From NCBI GenBank assembly GCA_009731375.1, contig BJOX01000126.1, forward strand, positions 279,453 to 343,452: DNA of 64,000 nucleotides, read 5' to 3'. The notes below the pieces were generated by a model. The model was given only the letters and a program-made list of their open reading frames with translations, did not search any database and was not told where the DNA came from. Positions 60,977-64,000 of this stretch are shown one piece after another. This DNA comes from Paulinella micropora (taxonomy: Eukaryota > Cercozoa > Imbricatea > Euglyphida). Every line of letters starts with the position of its first letter. Position 1 is the first letter of the stretch. The position numbers and the translations under genes were made by a program.

Positions 60977-61280
60977 AAAGTAATCTATCACTCAAACGCA
61001 GAGTTTAGGGAAGCTACCCCGCTAAGGGTAAAGAATAACCGAAGAAAAGACTTTTAATGACTTTGGGTCACACAAAATGTGGTGACCTTAACAGAATGGT
61101 AATACTCAATTGATTTTAGGCATTCCAGACTATGATTCGCGAATACTCTAGAAAGTGTCCTTGTCAGTAATAAAGGTATTAATAACTGTCCGGCCTATGA
61201 ACTTGCCTATGACTAAGACTATCCAAATTACCGGTAAATTGACTAGGTGGAGTAACGGGTATTAATAGTACATTACAACG
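60976..61280 (-). repeat. Copia 5' LTR
   Basis: 305 bases; 12 longer than the 3' LTR because CCTATGAACTTG is inserted near 61193, a local imperfect duplication. Confidence 0.9.
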
Positions 61281-62848
61281 GGTCGGAGTGTGTGACAGGG
61301 TATTTACCTAACTTGTCAACGTGTAAAAGTGTGCATGTCACGTCAGGAGGTCTGACAAGTGCAGGCTTGGAATACTGCGGCATCACAATAAACAAAAACA
61401 TCATTTTCAACAATAAAATTGAAAGGAGCGATGCGCTCTCATCGATTTTCAAAGTGATGTTTTGGTCAGACATATACAATATATTAATACAATCGAAAAA
61501 TCGCTGTGTGAAATATCATTGTGTATTCAAATTACCAAGGACAGGCTTTGTCAAAGTGAATTTACGTGTATTAAGTATACAAACAGATTTAGACATTATA
61601 TAGTCCTATACAAACTGATTTCTAATCACCAAACATAACTTTCCATTTTTTCATTGCATAAAAAACCACCAAACACCAAGTAAGTTTGTGGTACAAAAGA
61701 GGAATTTTATTGAAAAAATTTGTACAAGTGTTCTTGAACTAGTATCCTATTGAACTATCAAAAGCGAAGACCACCAAAGATACAAGGAGCTACAAATATC
61801 AACAACGAAAACAGGATTCTTATTAGCAAGGCTGCCACTATTTTAATAAATTACAAAGCCTCTTGTAAACTTGAAGTTAAGTGGGTCCACACCGAAACCA
61901 TATCATCGGTGAGCAAAATGTGACTATCTTTTGTGGAGGTTTGCGTGAAGTGACAGGAATTTTAGTGAAAAATTGTGTCAGGATGGGTTTTGAGTGTATT
62001 TCGCACATTTTCTTAGCGCTTGTAGCAAGATTAACACCAATTTCAACGAAGATTTCATTATTCACATTGTTTTATTACTTTTTCATCACAAACAGAAAAT
62101 TAGCCTCTGCGAGAAAAAATTACTAGAATGTCAAACTTGACTAACGCAATCCGGACAACATATGAGTAGGGATGCCCAGTGAGTAGGAAACGTAACTGGA
62201 AAATTGAAGTGGTATAAAGAGATATAAAGAAGGAAATCCCTCTGTGAAGAATTTATCAACAGATCATCTAAAAAGAGGAAAACATCCTTCTGGTTGATTT
62301 CTGCTCTTACGTCTCACCCTGCTTCCACTTTCTTGCGTCGTCCTTTCCTTCGCTTTCAATAGTAGGTTCTACTACGAATCCGATGAATTGAGAGGAATCC
62401 TGGTAAATTCGGGTGAGCTAAGACGTCCTTGGATTTTCCGGATCAAAAAACTGCAGAATGGAGTGTACGAGACTGTGCAGCAAACAGGTTGTAAGCGAAA
62501 CATGAATGCTAATAAAAATAGTATTCCAATCAAATATCACTGGAGTGATGGTCGGGCGTGTACATAAAAATAAAAATGTTCGCGAGAACTTGAAACTCAA
62601 AAACCATCCTGGTCAAATGTAAGCAGAAATTATTGGGGAGCTACGTGCTACTGGGCTTTGCTTGTTTCGAAAGTGTTATAGTAGGTCTGCATGTTGCGAA
62701 TATCAGCTCGGAACTGTTTCCATGTGCTTAGGACGTGCTGCTTGCGCAGGCTTGGAACGCGCGTAGCGATACTCACTGACACAAGCAAGCGTGAGACATA
62801 ATTGTCAGATATAGAGAAACACAAATAAGATTCACCCACTTGTGGCCA

Positions 62849-62904
<56 letters not shown>

Positions 62905-63360
62905 TGCTATTGTTGTTGTTGTTGTCGTTGTTGTCGTCGTTGTTGTTTGTTTTACTTAATTTGTTGTTTGCTTGTTTGTTTCTTTTTCTAGTTCCCTCCC
63001 TTTAGCCCTGACTCAATGTATCCACCTGCAGATTTGTTCTTCTTGCGCTTAAAAGCAGGGTCATGAGTCCAATTTCGAATCACTACGTTGGAGGCCCTTT
63101 TTGACATGAAGCCAGACAGCACCAAACACAAAGCGTACCTACGCACACAGTAAGATACAAAAGTGTTCGCTAAGGATGTATCACCACCCATGATATATTG
63201 TAAAGAAACCTCAATCAGACTGTATGACCAAAAATTCTCTCTATATGATACCCTATTGTAAACACAGCAAACGAAAAATAACAAACAACAAGAACAACAA
63301 GAACAAGAACAACAATCATTAAAGAAATAACAACAATTTACAACAACAACAACAACAACA
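61281..63360. other. Intergenic DNA without recognised genes
   Basis: AT-rich; (TC)n and (TTG)n at 62850-62960 and (AAC)n at 63285-63360. Short open frames here look random. Confidence 0.5.
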
Positions 63361-63363
63361 ATG

Positions 63364-63399
<36 letters not shown>
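63361..63399. repeat. (AAT)n array before SINE copy 3
   Basis: (ATT)n tail of SINE copy 3 in minus orientation. Confidence 0.95.
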
Positions 63400-63666
63400 G
63401 TGCTTCTCTGTCAATGGCTGATGCATTTCTGCACATGCGCCTCCATCGTCTCACCCGTGAGGGGAGTACGAAGAATTGACGATAAGCTCTAATGACACCC
63501 CCGCAAGGGCAGTTCCAACACTTCCAGACGGACCGGTATGTTCAATGAAAATACTGGTCCAGACGGACCGGTATGTTCAATGAAAATACTGGTGGCACCG
63601 ACGGGAATCGAACTGGCGACAGGGCCCAGATGGTAGAACTTGACCACTGGGCTATCACGGTGTCCA
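63400..63666 (-). mobile_element. tRNA-derived SINE, copy 3
   Basis: Full copy on the minus strand. Box A TAGCCCAGTGG and box B AGTTCGATTCC, the latter close to the RNA polymerase III consensus. A 35-base piece beginning CAGACGGACCGGTATGTTCA is tandemly duplicated at about 63520-63590. Flanked on both sides by (AAT)n. Confidence 0.8.
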
Positions 63667-63718
63667 ATAATAATAATAATAATAATAATAACAATAATAA
63701 TTCATGATGACGATGATA

Positions 63719-63757
<39 letters not shown>

Positions 63758-63892
63758 TAATAACAATAATAATGATAATAATAATAATAATAATAATAAT
63801 CATCATCATCATCATAATAATAATGATCATAATAATAATGATAATAATAATAATGATAATAATAATAATAATAATAATAATAGTGTATCTCC
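63667..63892. repeat. (AAT)n-rich array between SINE copy 3 and family B
   Basis: AAT with GAT and CAT variants, about 225 bases; separates the tRNA head of SINE copy 3 from the 3' end of family B copy 2. Confidence 0.95.
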
Positions 63893-64000
63893 TGCCAATT
63901 GCTGAGCCAAAAGGCCATGTGCATCCAGTCCTCCATTCCATAAGGAAAGTCTCCACACCAATCGGTGGAATAAAGGAAGTGACGGCATAGAACATTACTC
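63893..64000 (-). mobile_element. Family B repeat, copy 2
   Basis: Minus-strand copy continuing past the part seen at 3942-4039. Its 3' end (TCAGCAATTGGCAGGAGATA then CACTATT) resembles the SINE 3' end (TCAGCCATTGACAGAGAAGC then ACTATT). Adjacent to a long (AAT)n array; the window ends inside it. Confidence 0.65.

Larger units (their letters stand above)
53745..61280 (-). mobile_element. Ty1/copia retrotransposon, near intact
   Basis: About 7.5 kb with direct LTRs at 53745-54037 (3') and 60976-61280 (5'), a tRNA-like primer site next to the 5' LTR, gag-protease ORF, integrase-RT-RNase H ORF and a polypurine tract next to the 3' LTR. Both ORFs are long and open. LTRs differ by a few substitutions and one 12-base duplication, so insertion is recent but not new. 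I find no clear target duplication (left flank TTCACGAT, right flank GGTCGG). Confidence 0.92.

Overview
This is a repeat-rich eukaryotic nuclear scaffold: spliced exons with GT-AG introns, long microsatellites, six assembly gaps and several retrotransposons. Host identity is not decided by the sequence. A large-genome microbial eukaryote fits best, for example an alveolate alga of the chromerid type, because of the mosaic extracellular protein built from slime-mould-type Cys repeats, the many introns and the heavy retroelement load. This is an inference held at low confidence.

Host gene. One plus-strand gene seems to run through the window from its left edge to a stop at 53258-53260. Its first ten visible exons (70-4876) encode two tandem copies of a domain that reads like a bacterial planctomycete-type cytochrome c fold with the haem motif missing, Thr/Pro-rich mucin-like linkers, a sushi-like module and a calcium-binding EGF module. 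After about 32 kb of retroelement-filled DNA, an Asn/Ala/Gly/Ser-rich exon (about 36529-36720) leads into 25 small exons (36927-53260). These encode about 28 tandem 24-residue Cys repeats of the Dictyostelium CTDC type and a unique Cys-ending C-terminus. I followed the reading phase across all of those 25 exons and every junction closes in frame. Whether the 5' and 3' halves are one gene is inferred, because at least one linking exon is unresolved.

Mobile elements. 6.7-12.2 kb: minus-strand Ty3/gypsy element A (integrase and a downstream third ORF, decayed). 12.2-16.4 kb: plus-strand gypsy pol B, one long open frame, 5' truncated at an abrupt junction with A. 18.5-30 kb: minus-strand gypsy element C, related to A, with gag, protease, RT, RNase H, integrase and the third ORF, all broken. 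34.05-35.43 kb: decayed minus-strand LINE fragment. 38.2-44.4 kb: an apparently intact LINE with one 1.7-kb-codon ORF, inside an intron of the Cys-repeat gene. 53.7-61.3 kb: a minus-strand Ty1/copia element with both LTRs and two long intact ORFs.

Small elements. tRNA-derived SINEs lie near 3.6, 4.4 and 63.5 kb, and a second short family lies at 3.9 and 63.9 kb. They share 3' tails with each other and, in part, with the LINE. All are embedded in (ATT)n arrays, which suggests a LINE and its SINE partners using a microsatellite-linked tail or target.

The rest (4.9-6.6, 16.4-18.5, 30.4-34, 61.3-63.4 kb) is intronic or intergenic DNA with simple repeats and short duplications and no gene I can support.
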